DNA from: Bin5 sp965200615
GTDB lineage: Bacteria > Chloroflexota > Anaerolineae > Caldilineales > Caldilineaceae
Assembly (NCBI GenBank): GCA_965200615.1
Contig: OZ241377.1
Coordinates: forward strand, 4,216,001 to 4,280,000
Length of the DNA stretch: 64,000 bases
Reading direction: 5' to 3'
The notes beneath the pieces were generated by a model, which was given only the letters and a program-made list of their open reading frames with translations, did not search any database and was not told where the DNA came from. Each line of letters starts with the position of its first letter. Within the stretch, counting starts at the first letter, position 1. Of the stretch, positions 51,151-60,091 are shown piece after piece. The translations under genes and the position numbers were made by a program.

Positions 51151-52257
51151 CTAGTCCGGCCTGACGCCTGCATACACGCCCTCTGGCAGGGGCCGTGGGC
51201 GTTCGCAGCGAGTCGACAACTCTACGTGGCGGCCCGTCTCAGAGGCTACGTGAATAGACTCCATTATCTCAAGAACATGCAGCGCCACTTCGCCGTTGGC
51301 ACGGTGCCGCTCCTCTTCAACCGTGCTGACCGCCATGTCCGCCGGGCCGATTCCCCTGCTATTGCCGGCATGGCCGAACCGCAGCGGCAAATCCTTCCAG
51401 GAGTCGTCCGCGTGAGTTCGAACCTGCAGCGGCCCACCGAAGGTGTTCGGATCGGGCAGATTGAGTGTGCCTGTCTCGCCATATAACTCAATACGAGGAA
51501 GTCCGGATGCCTGCGTATCAAATGTCGTGATTATGGCCCCAATTGCGCCGCACTCAAAGTCAAGCAGGCCGGCAACGAAGGTTGGGACCTCGACCTCTAT
51601 TACTTCGCCCTTGCGGGGCTCGCTGTAGATCGTGCGCTCCGACCATGTAGCACGTGCTGAACCTGTCACGCGCTTCACCGGCCCCAGCAGATGAACCAAC
51701 GCCGTCAAATAATAGACACCCATGTCCAGCATTGGCCCGCCGCCGGGCTTATAGTAGAAGGCCGGGTTCGCGTGCCAATACTCGTGACCCCGGCTCATCA
51801 TGAAGGCGGTGGCCGCCACCGGGGCGCCAACGATTCCTTCATCGAGGTACAGTCGCGCCGATTGATGGCCGGCGCCAAGAAAGGTGTCGGGAGCGCAACC
51901 GATGCGAAGATTCTTCTTTGTGGCAAGCGCCATCAACTCCTTGCCTTCGGCAAAGGTGGCGGCCAGCGGCTTCTCGCTGTAAACTGCCTTTCCCGCTTCC
52001 AGCGCGGCCTTGCCGACAGAGTAGTGGGCCGGAGGGGGCGTGAGATTGAGCACCATATCGATGTCCGACGCGGCAAAGAGGTCCTCCGGCGATAGGACGC
52101 GAAGTCCATACTTCTCGGCCTGGGTCTTCGCCGCGGCAGGAACTGCGTCTGCGCAGGCTATAATGTCGAGCTCCGGTAGTTCCCGGCTGACTTCGATATA
52201 CCTGGCGCTGATGATGCCGCAACCGACGAGGCCGAGGCGCGCAGGCAATTTCATCAT
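51151..52257 (-). CDS. Gfo/Idh/MocA-family oxidoreductase
   Basis: 368-residue NAD(P)-dependent sugar dehydrogenase-like enzyme. The Rossmann start is LGLVGCGIISARY, and the family EKPLA motif appears as YSEKPLAATF (about residue 95). The C-terminal alpha/beta domain contains DMGVYYLTALVHLLGP, the stretch normally carrying the substrate-binding Asp and Tyr/His. Substrate unknown; inositols and unusual hexoses are common. It is followed by rtcB and preceded 54 bp upstream by the ThuA-domain gene on the same strand, a pairing often seen in sugar catabolism loci. ATG has AAAGGGAAACC upstream. Confidence 0.9.
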   Translation of the reverse strand: MMKLPARLGLVGCGIISARYIEVSRELPELDIIACADAVPAAAKTQAEKYGLRVLSPEDLFAASDIDMVLNLTPPPAHYSVGKAALEAGKAVYSEKPLAATFAEGKELMALATKKNLRIGCAPDTFLGAGHQSARLYLDEGIVGAPVAATAFMMSRGHEYWHANPAFYYKPGGGPMLDMGVYYLTALVHLLGPVKRVTGSARATWSERTIYSEPRKGEVIEVEVPTFVAGLLDFECGAIGAIITTFDTQASGLPRIELYGETGTLNLPDPNTFGGPLQVRTHADDSWKDLPLRFGHAGNSRGIGPADMAVSTVEEERHRANGEVALHVLEIMESIHVASETGRHVELSTRCERPRPLPEGVYAGVRPD

Positions 52258-52311
52258 GGTTTCCCTTTAAGGTTGGAGGTTATCATTAGCGGACGATCTT
52301 CTCGATATTCT

Positions 52312-52962
52312 TCAATCTCGTGCCGCCCAGATGATTCCCCTGCGCACGATTTCTCTGGCCTCCGGTACGTTGAAATCACTGGCCACGTGCCCTAAAGAGC
52401 AGTAAAAGATCTTACCCTGACCCCAGCGGCGCTTCCACACGACCGGCATGACGGTACCCTCGATCCACGGCGCGTATTCCCCGGAAAACGTTGTCGTTGC
52501 AAGCACCTCGTTACTGGGGTCGACGTGCATCAGGTACTGTTCGCTCTTCATCGCAAAGTCGTTCAGACCTGAAGTAATGGGGTCTCCGCGATCGACGATA
52601 TTGACAGTGTAGTCGATGATGTTTCCCGGGTGGGCTACCCACTGTCCGCCGACCATGAACTGATACTCAGTGTTCTGGCGAAAGGCGTCCGCCATTCCTC
52701 CATGCCACCCGGCAAAGCCGGCCCCGTTAGCGATCGTGTCCAGCAGGCCTTTCTCCTGCTCTTTGGTAATCGAACTCATCGTATACACCTGCGTGATGAC
52801 ATCGTAGGCGGCCATGCGCTGCGCGTCCGTGTAAATGTCGAGGGACGTCTCGACATTTACGTCAAAGCCGGCCTCCTCAATCAACGGCGCGAATATCTCC
52901 ACGCACTGCTTCGGTTCGTGGCCTTCCCAGCCACCCCACACCATTAACGATCTTTTCGCCAT
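52312..52962 (-). CDS. ThuA-domain protein (trehalose-utilisation-like)
   Basis: 216 residues with a class I glutamine-amidotransferase-like fold. It starts SLMVWGGWEGHEPKQC, has GFAGWHGGMADAF at the position of the fold's nucleophile elbow, and EQYLMHVDPSNEVLATT further on. The ThuA family acts in sugar metabolism, but its chemistry is unsettled. The frame is open to 53124, but the ATG at 52962 follows AAGGAGTCAC and matches homologue N-termini. It probably heads an operon with the Gfo/Idh/MocA gene and rtcB, driven by the promoter at 53115-53143. Confidence 0.88.
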   Translation of the reverse strand: MAKRSLMVWGGWEGHEPKQCVEIFAPLIEEAGFDVNVETSLDIYTDAQRMAAYDVITQVYTMSSITKEQEKGLLDTIANGAGFAGWHGGMADAFRQNTEYQFMVGGQWVAHPGNIIDYTVNIVDRGDPITSGLNDFAMKSEQYLMHVDPSNEVLATTTFSGEYAPWIEGTVMPVVWKRRWGQGKIFYCSLGHVASDFNVPEAREIVRRGIIWAARD

Positions 52963-53299
52963 CGGATTGTGACTCCTTGTTGCTGAACCTGGTCGCGAGT
53001 TCAGACTGCTGGACATTGCTTCTTCACCGGCACGCATTCGCGTCTTGTCCAGGTTCAGGAAAACCGGCCTACTGCCGCGGCTTTCCTTTCGACGCGGTGA
53101 ATGCCGTGACGGCAAGTATAGCACCCGTACAGCGAAGCCACAATGAAAAAGCCCGATTGAAATAACAGATCGCCTCTATAGAGAATACGTCAATAGGCGC
53201 ACGCGGACCTGGCAATCGGCGCATTTCAATTCAATTGCAATTGCGGAAGGGCTCTCTGAACTTGTGTCAATGACGCAACCGGCTATCTCCGAAGAAGGA
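52963..53299. other. Intergenic region with a promoter, no gene
   Basis: Lies between the ThuA gene and the P450 gene, both on the minus strand. It holds the promoter at 53115-53143 and a short palindromic AT stretch AATTGCAATT near 53233-53242. No RNA gene is visible. Confidence 0.4.
53115..53143 (-). promoter_or_regulatory. Extended -10 promoter for thuA-like operon
   Basis: Minus strand: TTGTGG (53143-53138), 17-bp spacer, TATACT (53120-53115) preceded by TGC, an extended -10 element. It gives a leader of about 145 nt before the ATG at 52962. Confidence 0.55.
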
Positions 53300-54685
53300 T
53301 CAGCGAAGCTCGAACTGTAACGGCATCCCGCCCTTTGGATGCAGCGTAATCTGCGGGTCCAACTGAGCGACATGGCCGTCGGGAATGCGAAGACGGAAGC
53401 GTTGGGCAATCGCCGCGGCTACTAAAACGCTTTCCGTAAGCGCGAAGCCTTCGCCAATACACTGTCTCGGCCCAGCGCCAAAGGGAATGTAGGCAAAACG
53501 GTGTCGGCCGGATTTTTTTGCCGGATTGAACCTCTCTGGATCGAACGCCAATGGCCTGCTCCAGAGTTCCGGTAGCCTGTGGGTTATGAAAGGGCTTAGC
53601 GTGATGACCGCATTCGCCGGAGTGGCGAAGCCGCCGATGACGTCGGCTTCGTTTCCCCATCGCGACAAGGCATAGGCCGGCGGATACAGTCGCATTGTTT
53701 CATCGAGCGCCTGGCGCGTATAGACCAGTTTGGGAATGTCTTCAAACGTCGGCATCCGGCCGTTCAAGATCCGGTCTATTTCGTCGTGAACCTGCGCCTC
53801 GAACTCAGGGTATCTTCCCAGGCAATAGAAAAACCAGGTGAGAAGAAGCGTTGTGGTCTCGTGTCCGGCAATTAGCAAAGTGATAACTTCGTCGCGCAAC
53901 TGCTTCTCGTCCATGCCCTCGCCCGTTTCCTCATCGCGCGCCGACAACAGCATTCCCATGAGATCGTTTTCCGACGTTCCGGATGCGCGCCTTTGGTCAA
54001 TCATGGAGTAGATCAGTCGATCGAGCCCAACTATGTCGCGTGTTACTCGGCGCGTACTGGGCCAGATAGGCACCTTCATCGTGTACAGTGAAATGGGGGA
54101 GACAACCAGCTTGACAAAGAGCTCATTCAGCCTGGCGAAAGCGTCACCCACTTCGCTGGCCTCTCCGGTAAGGTCGACGCTGAACAGCGCCCTGCCCGCG
54201 ATTTCCAGGGTCATTTCCATCATTTCGCGGTCAAAGGCTACCACCTCACCGGCGCGAGCGGCCTGCTCCCACCGGGAGAACCGTCTCTCCGCGGCCGCCG
54301 TCATGATCTGACCCATCTCTCGAATCTGCCCGCGGTGGAACGCAGGCTGGGCCAGCCGCCGTTGTCGCAGCCACGATTCGCCGTCATTGCTGAGAAGGCC
54401 TTTCCCGACCAGAGGATAAAGCAGGAGAAAGGTAGGGTGGGGCAGCTTGGTGAAGTTCTTGTAGTTGTCTTGTAGAATGTATTGATAGTGGTCGGGGTGA
54501 ACGAAGAGGTAGCCCCACATGCGGGCGAAAAACCGGTATTTGGCCGCGGTTCCTGTTTCGTCTACGAACTCCTGCAAACATCCAAGCGGATCCTGCCGGA
54601 GCCGGTAGGCAGTGCCGAAGAGTCGATTGGCTTTGGGTGAGGGGGGAACTGGTCGCCGCTTCATCGAGACGACAGCGCTGGTCAT
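53300..54685 (-). CDS. Cytochrome P450
   Basis: 461-residue haem-thiolate monooxygenase. The I-helix oxygen-binding motif is AGHETT, the K-helix ExxR is ETMR in LDETMRLYPP, the PERF region is FDPERFNPAKK, and the haem loop is FGAGPRQCIG with the cysteine ligand. There is no membrane anchor. The layout resembles CYP families with broad fatty-acid or xenobiotic substrates (CYP102/CYP120-like), without a fused reductase. No ferredoxin gene is near. The ATG has AAGGAGCG upstream. Its mRNA begins with a structured leader and a 19-codon ORF (54718-54892), so expression is probably controlled after transcription starts. Confidence 0.95.
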   Translation of the reverse strand: MTSAVVSMKRRPVPPSPKANRLFGTAYRLRQDPLGCLQEFVDETGTAAKYRFFARMWGYLFVHPDHYQYILQDNYKNFTKLPHPTFLLLYPLVGKGLLSNDGESWLRQRRLAQPAFHRGQIREMGQIMTAAAERRFSRWEQAARAGEVVAFDREMMEMTLEIAGRALFSVDLTGEASEVGDAFARLNELFVKLVVSPISLYTMKVPIWPSTRRVTRDIVGLDRLIYSMIDQRRASGTSENDLMGMLLSARDEETGEGMDEKQLRDEVITLLIAGHETTTLLLTWFFYCLGRYPEFEAQVHDEIDRILNGRMPTFEDIPKLVYTRQALDETMRLYPPAYALSRWGNEADVIGGFATPANAVITLSPFITHRLPELWSRPLAFDPERFNPAKKSGRHRFAYIPFGAGPRQCIGEGFALTESVLVAAAIAQRFRLRIPDGHVAQLDPQITLHPKGGMPLQFELR

Positions 54686-54717
54686 GTGATTCGCTCCTTA
54701 ACGCAGGCTTCAAAGTA

Positions 54718-54744
54718 CAAGACCCCGTATATGACGGGGTCTTG
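54718..54744 (-). promoter_or_regulatory. Strong hairpin between leader ORF and P450 gene
   Basis: Perfect 11-bp arms CAAGACCCCGT and ACGGGGTCTTG with a 5-nt loop, 32 bp before the P450 start codon. No T-run follows on the minus strand, so it is not a classical intrinsic terminator; it may be an RNA stability or pausing element. Confidence 0.6.
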
Positions 54745-54751
54745 CGGCGTC

Positions 54752-54841
54752 TGGTCCGATAGCACGACTTAGAGAGCAATCTCCAGAGGTGATGCTACCG
54801 GACCAGTACTGCTACTACAGTTATCCATGGGGCATCACCTC
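54752..54841 (-). promoter_or_regulatory. Leader RNA with mutually exclusive pairings that hide a Shine-Dalgarno
   Basis: Segment A, GAGGTGATGC (54841-54832), contains the Shine-Dalgarno of the leader ORF. Segment B 3' part, GCATCACCTC (54795-54786), is its perfect 10-nt complement and lies inside that ORF. Segment B 5' part, TGGTCCGGTAGC (54805-54794), can pair with segment C, GCTATCGGACCA (54763-54752), 12 bp with one G-U. Pairing A:B and B:C share bases, so they exclude each other. A ribosome on the leader ORF would open both. This is the layout of an attenuator or translational switch. Confidence 0.6.
54769..54828 (-). CDS. 19-codon leader peptide ORF upstream of P450
   Basis: ATG at 54828, peptide MDNCSSSTGPVASPLEIAL, stop TAA at 54771-54769. 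It is preceded by AAGGAGGTGAT, perfectly complementary to the 16S 3' end, 5 nt before the ATG, one of the best ribosome sites in the window. It is the first ORF of the transcript from the promoter at 54864-54892 and ends 83 nt before the P450 start. It might be a cis-acting leader peptide whose translation controls the P450 gene, or a very short precursor peptide modified by the P450. Lack of Tyr, Trp and His argues against the known P450 biaryl crosslinks. Confidence 0.55.
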   Translation of the reverse strand: MDNCSSSTGPVASPLEIAL

Positions 54842-54863
54842 CTTGTGTTAGAGATACGCCGAC

Positions 54864-54892
54864 AGTATTTCACAGTTTCTGAACGTTGTCAA
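54864..54892 (-). promoter_or_regulatory. Promoter of the P450 leader transcript
   Basis: Minus strand: perfect TTGACA (54892-54887), 17-bp spacer, AATACT (54869-54864), with TGTG just before the -10 region. Transcription would start near 54857, about 28 nt before the leader-ORF ATG. Confidence 0.65.
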
Positions 54893-54952
54893 ACTCAGGA
54901 GATCAAGGAAGGGAGGATCGCCTTCCGAAAGAGTGGAATACCGGTGTTGATT

Positions 54953-54981
54953 TTGGAGTCGTAAACTTCAAAGCGTATAAT
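54953..54981 (+). promoter_or_regulatory. Promoter of secDF with long leader
   Basis: TTGGAG (54953-54958), 17-bp spacer, perfect TATAAT (54976-54981). The start site near 54988 leaves an untranslated leader of about 200 nt before secD. The same TTGGAG -35 box is found at dinG. Confidence 0.6.
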
Positions 54982-55186
54982 GAAAAGGCTTGCGTTCCTG
55001 TATCAGCCAGTGCTGTTCCATCTTGGATCGGCGCCTCCGGCTCTTGTCGGATAGCACATGGTCAGGCCGGAAAGGTAGCCGCTGGGTACACTTGGCCAAT
55101 CGGTTACTCGAGAACCCTGGCAAAACAACACCGGGTCCTTCAAAACGGTTACGCAACGCATATCGTGTAATTCGTAAAGGTTACTC

Positions 55187-56587
55187 ATGCGCAATCAACT
55201 TACCTACGTAGTGCTTATCTTTTGCTTGTTCGCCGGCTCCATGTTTGTGGCGCTCCCGATCGACCATCCCGTCTGGCTGGAAGAAGGACTGGCGCCGGGT
55301 CTCGACACGCAGCGCGATATCCGTGAGTTGACGTTGGGGCTGGACCTGAAGGGTGGGACCCAAGTCTTGCTCGAGGCAGAAATCAGCGAGGACCAGCCCC
55401 TGCCTGAAGACGCCCTCAATTCGGCCAAGATTATCGTTGAGCAGAGAGTGAATGGACTGGGGCTGGCCGAGCCTACGGTTCAGTTGCAGGGCGAGACCCG
55501 CATGATCGTCGAACTGCCTGGTGTCAAGAATCCGGACCAGGCCATCGAGACGATACGCTCCACCGGACAGCTGGAGTTCGTCGATCTTGGAGGGCTCCCG
55601 GTCCGACCCGATGACTTCATCAACACAACCAACAGGCCCAACGCTGTCGCGGCCTTGCAGGAGGCAATCGGCGCCGGAGAAGCCGCGCCGCAGTCGATTC
55701 CATTTCCGGAAGATGTATTTGAGACGATCATGACCGGCGACATACTGCAAGCGGTAGTCGCCACGCAGGACGAGTATTCGTTCTGGCAGATCCAGTTCGA
55801 TCTGAAGAGTGAGAGCAGCGGCGATTTCTTCACCTATACGCGCGACAATATTGGCGAGGTTTTGGCGATAGTCCTGGACGGGCGCGTACTGTCGACACCG
55901 GTTATCAATGCTGCAATTAACGACAACGGTGTCATCACAGGAGACTTTTCCCAGGACGAAGCGGAAAGCCTGGCGATTCAGATGCGCTACGGCGCCTTGC
56001 CGATTCCCCTTGAAGTCGTAGATGTCCGTACAATCGGCGCCAGCCTCGGCCAGGACTCGATCGATCGCAGCTTACAGGCCGGGATCGTCGGCGGCGCCCT
56101 GGTTCTGCTCTTCATGGTCCTTCTTTACCGTCTGCCCGGGTTTCTCGCCACAGTGGCGCTGGCGATCTATGTGACTTTGAATCTGGCCATGTACAAGCTG
56201 CTGCCTGTAACGCTCACTCTGCCGGGCATCGCCGGCTTTATTCTCTCAATCGGCATGGCTGTTGACGCGAATATCCTGATCTTTGAACGCATGAAGGAGG
56301 AACTTCGCAGCGGACGGTCATTGCGGCTGGCAGTCGAGACCGGCTTCAGCCGCGCCTGGCCTGCGATCCGTGATGGAAACCTCTCGACGCTAATCTCATG
56401 CGCCGTGCTCTATTGGTTTGGCAACAACTTCGGCGCCAGTGTGGTAAAGGGTTTCGCAATCACGCTCTCGGTTGGTGTGCTGCTGTCAATGTTCACTGCC
56501 GTTTTCGTCACACGCACATTTATGCGAAGTTTTCTCTCGGGCCAGGGGGAAAAGCTTCTGAGTAGCCGCGGGTTGCTCGGTTACTGA
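55187..56587 (+). CDS. secD: Protein translocase subunit SecD
   Basis: 466-residue inner-membrane protein that, with SecF, uses the proton gradient to pull proteins through SecYEG. One N-terminal helix is followed by LTLGLDLKGGTQVLLEAE, the P1 periplasmic head, then the D4-D5 region DGRVLSTPVINAAINDNGVI with FSQDEAESLAIQMRYGALP. Five further helices follow, with SIGMAVDANILIFERMKEEL (conserved proton-path Asp). Length is normal for a SecD not fused to SecF. The secF gene follows on the same strand 138 bp later. Confidence 0.96.
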   Translation: MRNQLTYVVLIFCLFAGSMFVALPIDHPVWLEEGLAPGLDTQRDIRELTLGLDLKGGTQVLLEAEISEDQPLPEDALNSAKIIVEQRVNGLGLAEPTVQLQGETRMIVELPGVKNPDQAIETIRSTGQLEFVDLGGLPVRPDDFINTTNRPNAVAALQEAIGAGEAAPQSIPFPEDVFETIMTGDILQAVVATQDEYSFWQIQFDLKSESSGDFFTYTRDNIGEVLAIVLDGRVLSTPVINAAINDNGVITGDFSQDEAESLAIQMRYGALPIPLEVVDVRTIGASLGQDSIDRSLQAGIVGGALVLLFMVLLYRLPGFLATVALAIYVTLNLAMYKLLPVTLTLPGIAGFILSIGMAVDANILIFERMKEELRSGRSLRLAVETGFSRAWPAIRDGNLSTLISCAVLYWFGNNFGASVVKGFAITLSVGVLLSMFTAVFVTRTFMRSFLSGQGEKLLSSRGLLGY

Positions 56588-56725
56588 GTTCAGTTACGCT
56601 GGACCTGTCGTATCTTTCCCGATGCAAGCCTTTTGGCGGGCAGAGCAAGTACACTGGAAACGCTTCAAGGGACGGCCGCATCCTCCGATAGTGGGACAAT
56701 TGCTGGCAATACGAAAGAAAATCTT

Positions 56726-57673
56726 ATGTATCGCTTGGTTGAACATCGAAAACTCTGGTTTCTGATTTCGTTGCTTGGCATCCTGCCAGGCATCCTTTTC
56801 ATAGTTTGGAACCTCTCCACATCCGGCGCCCTCCTGCCTCTGAGTATCGATTACACTGGCGGTACACAGTGGGAGATGCGATTTGCCGAGCCGGTCGCGC
56901 CCACCGAACTGGGCAGCGTCTTCGTCGAAGCCGGATTCACCGACACAAAGGCTTTTCATGTCGACGATGACCGCACGGTTCAGGTCAAGTTCAAGAACAT
57001 CGACATGGCCCGGAAAGAGGTGATCGAGCAGGCGATCGTCGAACGATTCGGTGAGTTTGACGAGCGTCTCTACCGCAGCATTGGACCTGCCATCGGCGCG
57101 GAAGTGAGCCAGGCGGCCCTTCTGGCGGTAATCGCCGCTTCGGTCCTGATCCTGGCCTATATTGCACTAGCCTTCCGAGAGATAACGCACCCGTTCCGAT
57201 TTGGGGTCGCGGCCATCGTAGCGCTTGTGCACGATGTCCTGATCACAGTTTCCTTCCTTTCTATCATGAATCTGGTCCTTGGCTGGGAGTTGGATGCCCT
57301 CTTCCTGACCGCCACGTTGACGGTCATCGGCTTCAGCGTTAACGATACCATCGTCATTTTCGACAGAATTCGGGAAAACCTTCGCCGGCGCCGTGGAGAG
57401 CCGTTGTCGATGGTCGCGAACCGCAGCATCATCGAGACGGCGCAGCGGTCCATCGCCACTCAGGTGACCGCGCTCCTCGTGCTTGCGGCAATTCTGATTT
57501 TTGGCGGGAGCACCTTGCGCATCTTCATGGCGACCCTGATCGTCGGCCTCGTTTCCGGCACCTACAGCTCCATCTTTACTGCCACTCCGCTCGTCGTTGC
57601 ATGGGAGGAAGGCTCTCTCCTGCCCAAGGCAAGCAAGTCAGCCAGGGCGAGAGAACAGACCGCGCCTGCTTAG
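56726..57673 (+). CDS. secF: Protein translocase subunit SecF
   Basis: 315-residue partner of SecD. The N-terminal helix is followed by LSIDYTGGTQWEMRF, the SecF equivalent of the SecD GG motif. Six helices are visible; the fourth includes VIGFSVNDTIVIFDRIRENL with the conserved Asp and Arg, and the next segment has RSIIETAQRSI. The frame is open to 56633, but the ATG at 56726 (MYRLVEHRKLWFLIS) matches family N-termini. The secD-secF pair is followed by a D,D-carboxypeptidase gene. Confidence 0.95.
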   Translation: MYRLVEHRKLWFLISLLGILPGILFIVWNLSTSGALLPLSIDYTGGTQWEMRFAEPVAPTELGSVFVEAGFTDTKAFHVDDDRTVQVKFKNIDMARKEVIEQAIVERFGEFDERLYRSIGPAIGAEVSQAALLAVIAASVLILAYIALAFREITHPFRFGVAAIVALVHDVLITVSFLSIMNLVLGWELDALFLTATLTVIGFSVNDTIVIFDRIRENLRRRRGEPLSMVANRSIIETAQRSIATQVTALLVLAAILIFGGSTLRIFMATLIVGLVSGTYSSIFTATPLVVAWEEGSLLPKASKSARAREQTAPA

Positions 57674-57890
57674 TATAGGAACACATTCGTTTCTGGGTTT
57701 CAACCGGTCTTGGCCAGGGCCGCCAGTCCTGGAAATCTCTTAGCGAAAAGCTGCCTACTCTTGCTGCGACTTTCGAACCGGTCATTTTAGCATTCCCCCA
57801 AAGCCGGATCCCGGAAGGCTCTGTTCCCCAATTGGTTCAGGCCGACTGCGACAGACGCCCACAGACCACCCATTGCAGGCGGCGCTACGG

Positions 57891-59129
57891 ATGCCCGGAA
57901 CTACATTCGACAGGGCCTTATTCAGGGACATTCCAAAAAGAGCCAAATTGGATCCCGTCCCGAGGCGCCTTTTGACGGTTCGAAATCTGCTTTGTGTTTT
58001 CCCGCTGTGGTGCCTGATCGCTTTCTTCCTGTGCGGATTCGGGCCGCCGACTATGGTCGATCGGGATGTGGCGCCGCGCCAGAGGTACACGGTCGGCCAG
58101 TTGGACCAGATCAGGCAAGCGCATGCGCCGCCGCCCGACATCAGCGCTGTGTCCGTCCTGGTGTACGATCTCGAAACCGGCCGCGTACTGATGAAGAAGG
58201 CGGAACAGTTGCCGGTTTCGCCGGCAAGCCTGGCAAAGCTGATGACCGCTCTGCTCGTCCTGGAACAGGACCGCCTCTCCGACCTGGTCACGATTCAACG
58301 GGCCGACCTGATAGGAGAGGCCGCGATGGGACTGAGGGAAGGGGAAGAGCTACTCGTCGAGGAACTGCTGTGGGGGATGCTCATACCAAGCGGAAACGAC
58401 GCCGCAATGGCACTGGCCCGCCACCATTCCGGCCTGGTGGAGTCTTTCGTTGCCAACATGAATCTGCGGGCCGGGGACTTGGGCATGCACAACACGCTGT
58501 TCCATAATCCCAATGGATTCGATGCCGACGGTCAGGTCAGCAGCGCCCAGGATCTGTTGACGCTAATCAAGCTGCTGTGGGAATATCCCCTCTTCCGCGA
58601 AATCGTTGGCACCGCTGCGGCGACGGTGGCAAGTCATGAACTGCAGACAACCAATCGCCTTCTCGGGTCCTACCCTGGGATTAACGGAGTCAAGACCGGC
58701 ACGACCCGGCAGAGCGGTCAGTCCTTGATTGCCGGTTTGGAAGAAGACGGCCATCAGCTCTTTGCCCTGGTGTTGGGAAGTGTGGACCGCTACCATGACA
58801 TGAGACTGGTCTTGCAGGCTGTCAGGGGCAACTATGGCTGGGTCCCATTGCACATGCCGGAGCGCCCTACCGCTCTGGACCGGCTATTCGATTCGGAAGG
58901 AAACCGCTGGTTTCTGCGTGCCGGTGGAATAAGCGCAGATCCAGCCGCGCTGGATGCTGGTCCGTTTTTCGAAGCGTTGCTGTCAGGTTGGGAGCGCCAC
59001 GAGCTCCAGGTCTTCCGGCGCCTTCATCCCCCGCCTTCAGGGATGTGGACCACAGGAATGCCAGCCGGCGTCCTGGAATGGCGCTTAGGGGACACGTTGA
59101 TAGCAACCCAACGCCTCATTGTTGAGTGA
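57891..59129 (+). CDS. D-alanyl-D-alanine carboxypeptidase (peptidase S11)
   Basis: About 412 residues. It trims the terminal D-Ala of peptidoglycan stem peptides outside the membrane. One membrane segment lies at about residues 31-50 (LCVFPLWCLIAFFLCGFG). Active-site motifs: SLAK (S113, K116), SGN (167-169) and KTG in NGVKTGTT. Residues after 330 form a beta-rich C-terminal domain. A TTG 18 bp earlier could also be a start. It is in the same direction as secDF but 217 bp away and probably has its own promoter. Confidence 0.92.
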   Translation: MPGTTFDRALFRDIPKRAKLDPVPRRLLTVRNLLCVFPLWCLIAFFLCGFGPPTMVDRDVAPRQRYTVGQLDQIRQAHAPPPDISAVSVLVYDLETGRVLMKKAEQLPVSPASLAKLMTALLVLEQDRLSDLVTIQRADLIGEAAMGLREGEELLVEELLWGMLIPSGNDAAMALARHHSGLVESFVANMNLRAGDLGMHNTLFHNPNGFDADGQVSSAQDLLTLIKLLWEYPLFREIVGTAAATVASHELQTTNRLLGSYPGINGVKTGTTRQSGQSLIAGLEEDGHQLFALVLGSVDRYHDMRLVLQAVRGNYGWVPLHMPERPTALDRLFDSEGNRWFLRAGGISADPAALDAGPFFEALLSGWERHELQVFRRLHPPPSGMWTTGMPAGVLEWRLGDTLIATQRLIVE

Positions 59130-59194
59130 AGTAACGGCCCGGAAAAACAGCGCCCCTCCCTCGATAGCATTACCTTTCAGGTTCGCACCGACAC

Positions 59195-60091
59195 ATGGCT
59201 GAAGAACGGCTGCAAAAAGTACTGGCCGCGGCTGGAATCGCCAGCCGCAGAGCAAGCGAAAAACTGATAATTTCCGGGCGCGTTCGCGTCGATGGAAATG
59301 TTGTCACCACCTTGGGTACAAGAGTAGACCCGGCCACAGTATCTGTTACCGTTGATGGACAGTCGATTCGACTTGCGGAAAACAATGTCTACTTCAGAGT
59401 CTACAAACCCAGGGGAATCCTGAGTGACATCGGCGGAGACACGGGCGGGCGCAGGACGGTTGCCCACCTGTTGCCTCAAGGCACACGCCGCGTTTTTCCC
59501 GTTGGCCGGCTTGACCTGAACAGCGAGGGTCTTGTCCTGTTGACGGACGACGGGGAGCTGACCAATAGACTTACGCACCCCCGCTTTGAGCATCCTAAGA
59601 CCTACTTCGTCCTGGTGGCGCATCGGCCTTCAACGGATGCGCTTGTCCACATGCGAGAAGGGGTTGAACTGGAAAGCGGTCGAACCGCTCCGGCCCGCGT
59701 CGAAATTGCGGACCGGTTGCCGGCTCGCCTGAATCTTGACAAAGGCGTTCAAAGATTTGGGGCAGCGGCTGCGGATGGATGGAAATCCCCGCCGCCTGAA
59801 AAAGGCGTATGGTTGCGCATTGTCCTGCGCGAGGGCAAAAAGCGACAGATCCGACACATGGCAGCCGCGGTCGGAATCAGTTTGCGACGGCTTATTCGCT
59901 GGTCGATCGGGCCGCTGACGTTGGAAGGTCTCGAGCCCGGAATGATCAGGGAGCTGACACCGGGCGAGGTTTATGCGCTCAGGCAGATGGTGGGCAAGGG
60001 CTCGGGCAGTCGCCCGTCCGGAACGCGGCATGGCAAAACGGCCGACCGGTCGCGCGCAAGACGGCGCTCTTCACCGCGAAACAGGCGTTGA
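59195..60091 (+). CDS. Ribosomal large/small subunit pseudouridine synthase (RsuA/RluB family)
   Basis: 298 residues. An N-terminal S4 RNA-binding domain (ERLQKVLAAAGIASRRASEKLI) is followed by the catalytic domain with FPVGRLDLNSEGLVLLTDDG; Asp107 is the catalytic residue. LRIVLREGKKRQIRHMAAAV is the conserved C-terminal motif. The 40-residue basic tail is typical of RluB-type members modifying 23S rRNA, but RsuA cannot be excluded. It precedes cmk, a frequent neighbour. Confidence 0.92.
   Translation: MAEERLQKVLAAAGIASRRASEKLIISGRVRVDGNVVTTLGTRVDPATVSVTVDGQSIRLAENNVYFRVYKPRGILSDIGGDTGGRRTVAHLLPQGTRRVFPVGRLDLNSEGLVLLTDDGELTNRLTHPRFEHPKTYFVLVAHRPSTDALVHMREGVELESGRTAPARVEIADRLPARLNLDKGVQRFGAAAADGWKSPPPEKGVWLRIVLREGKKRQIRHMAAAVGISLRRLIRWSIGPLTLEGLEPGMIRELTPGEVYALRQMVGKGSGSRPSGTRHGKTADRSRARRRSSPRNRR

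Noticed and set aside
54990..55211. Plus-strand frame overlapping the secD start, possible secretion-monitor leader peptide
   Set aside because: Starts at a weak TTG without ribosome site, has no signal sequence or arrest-like motif, and overlaps secD by 25 nt out of frame.
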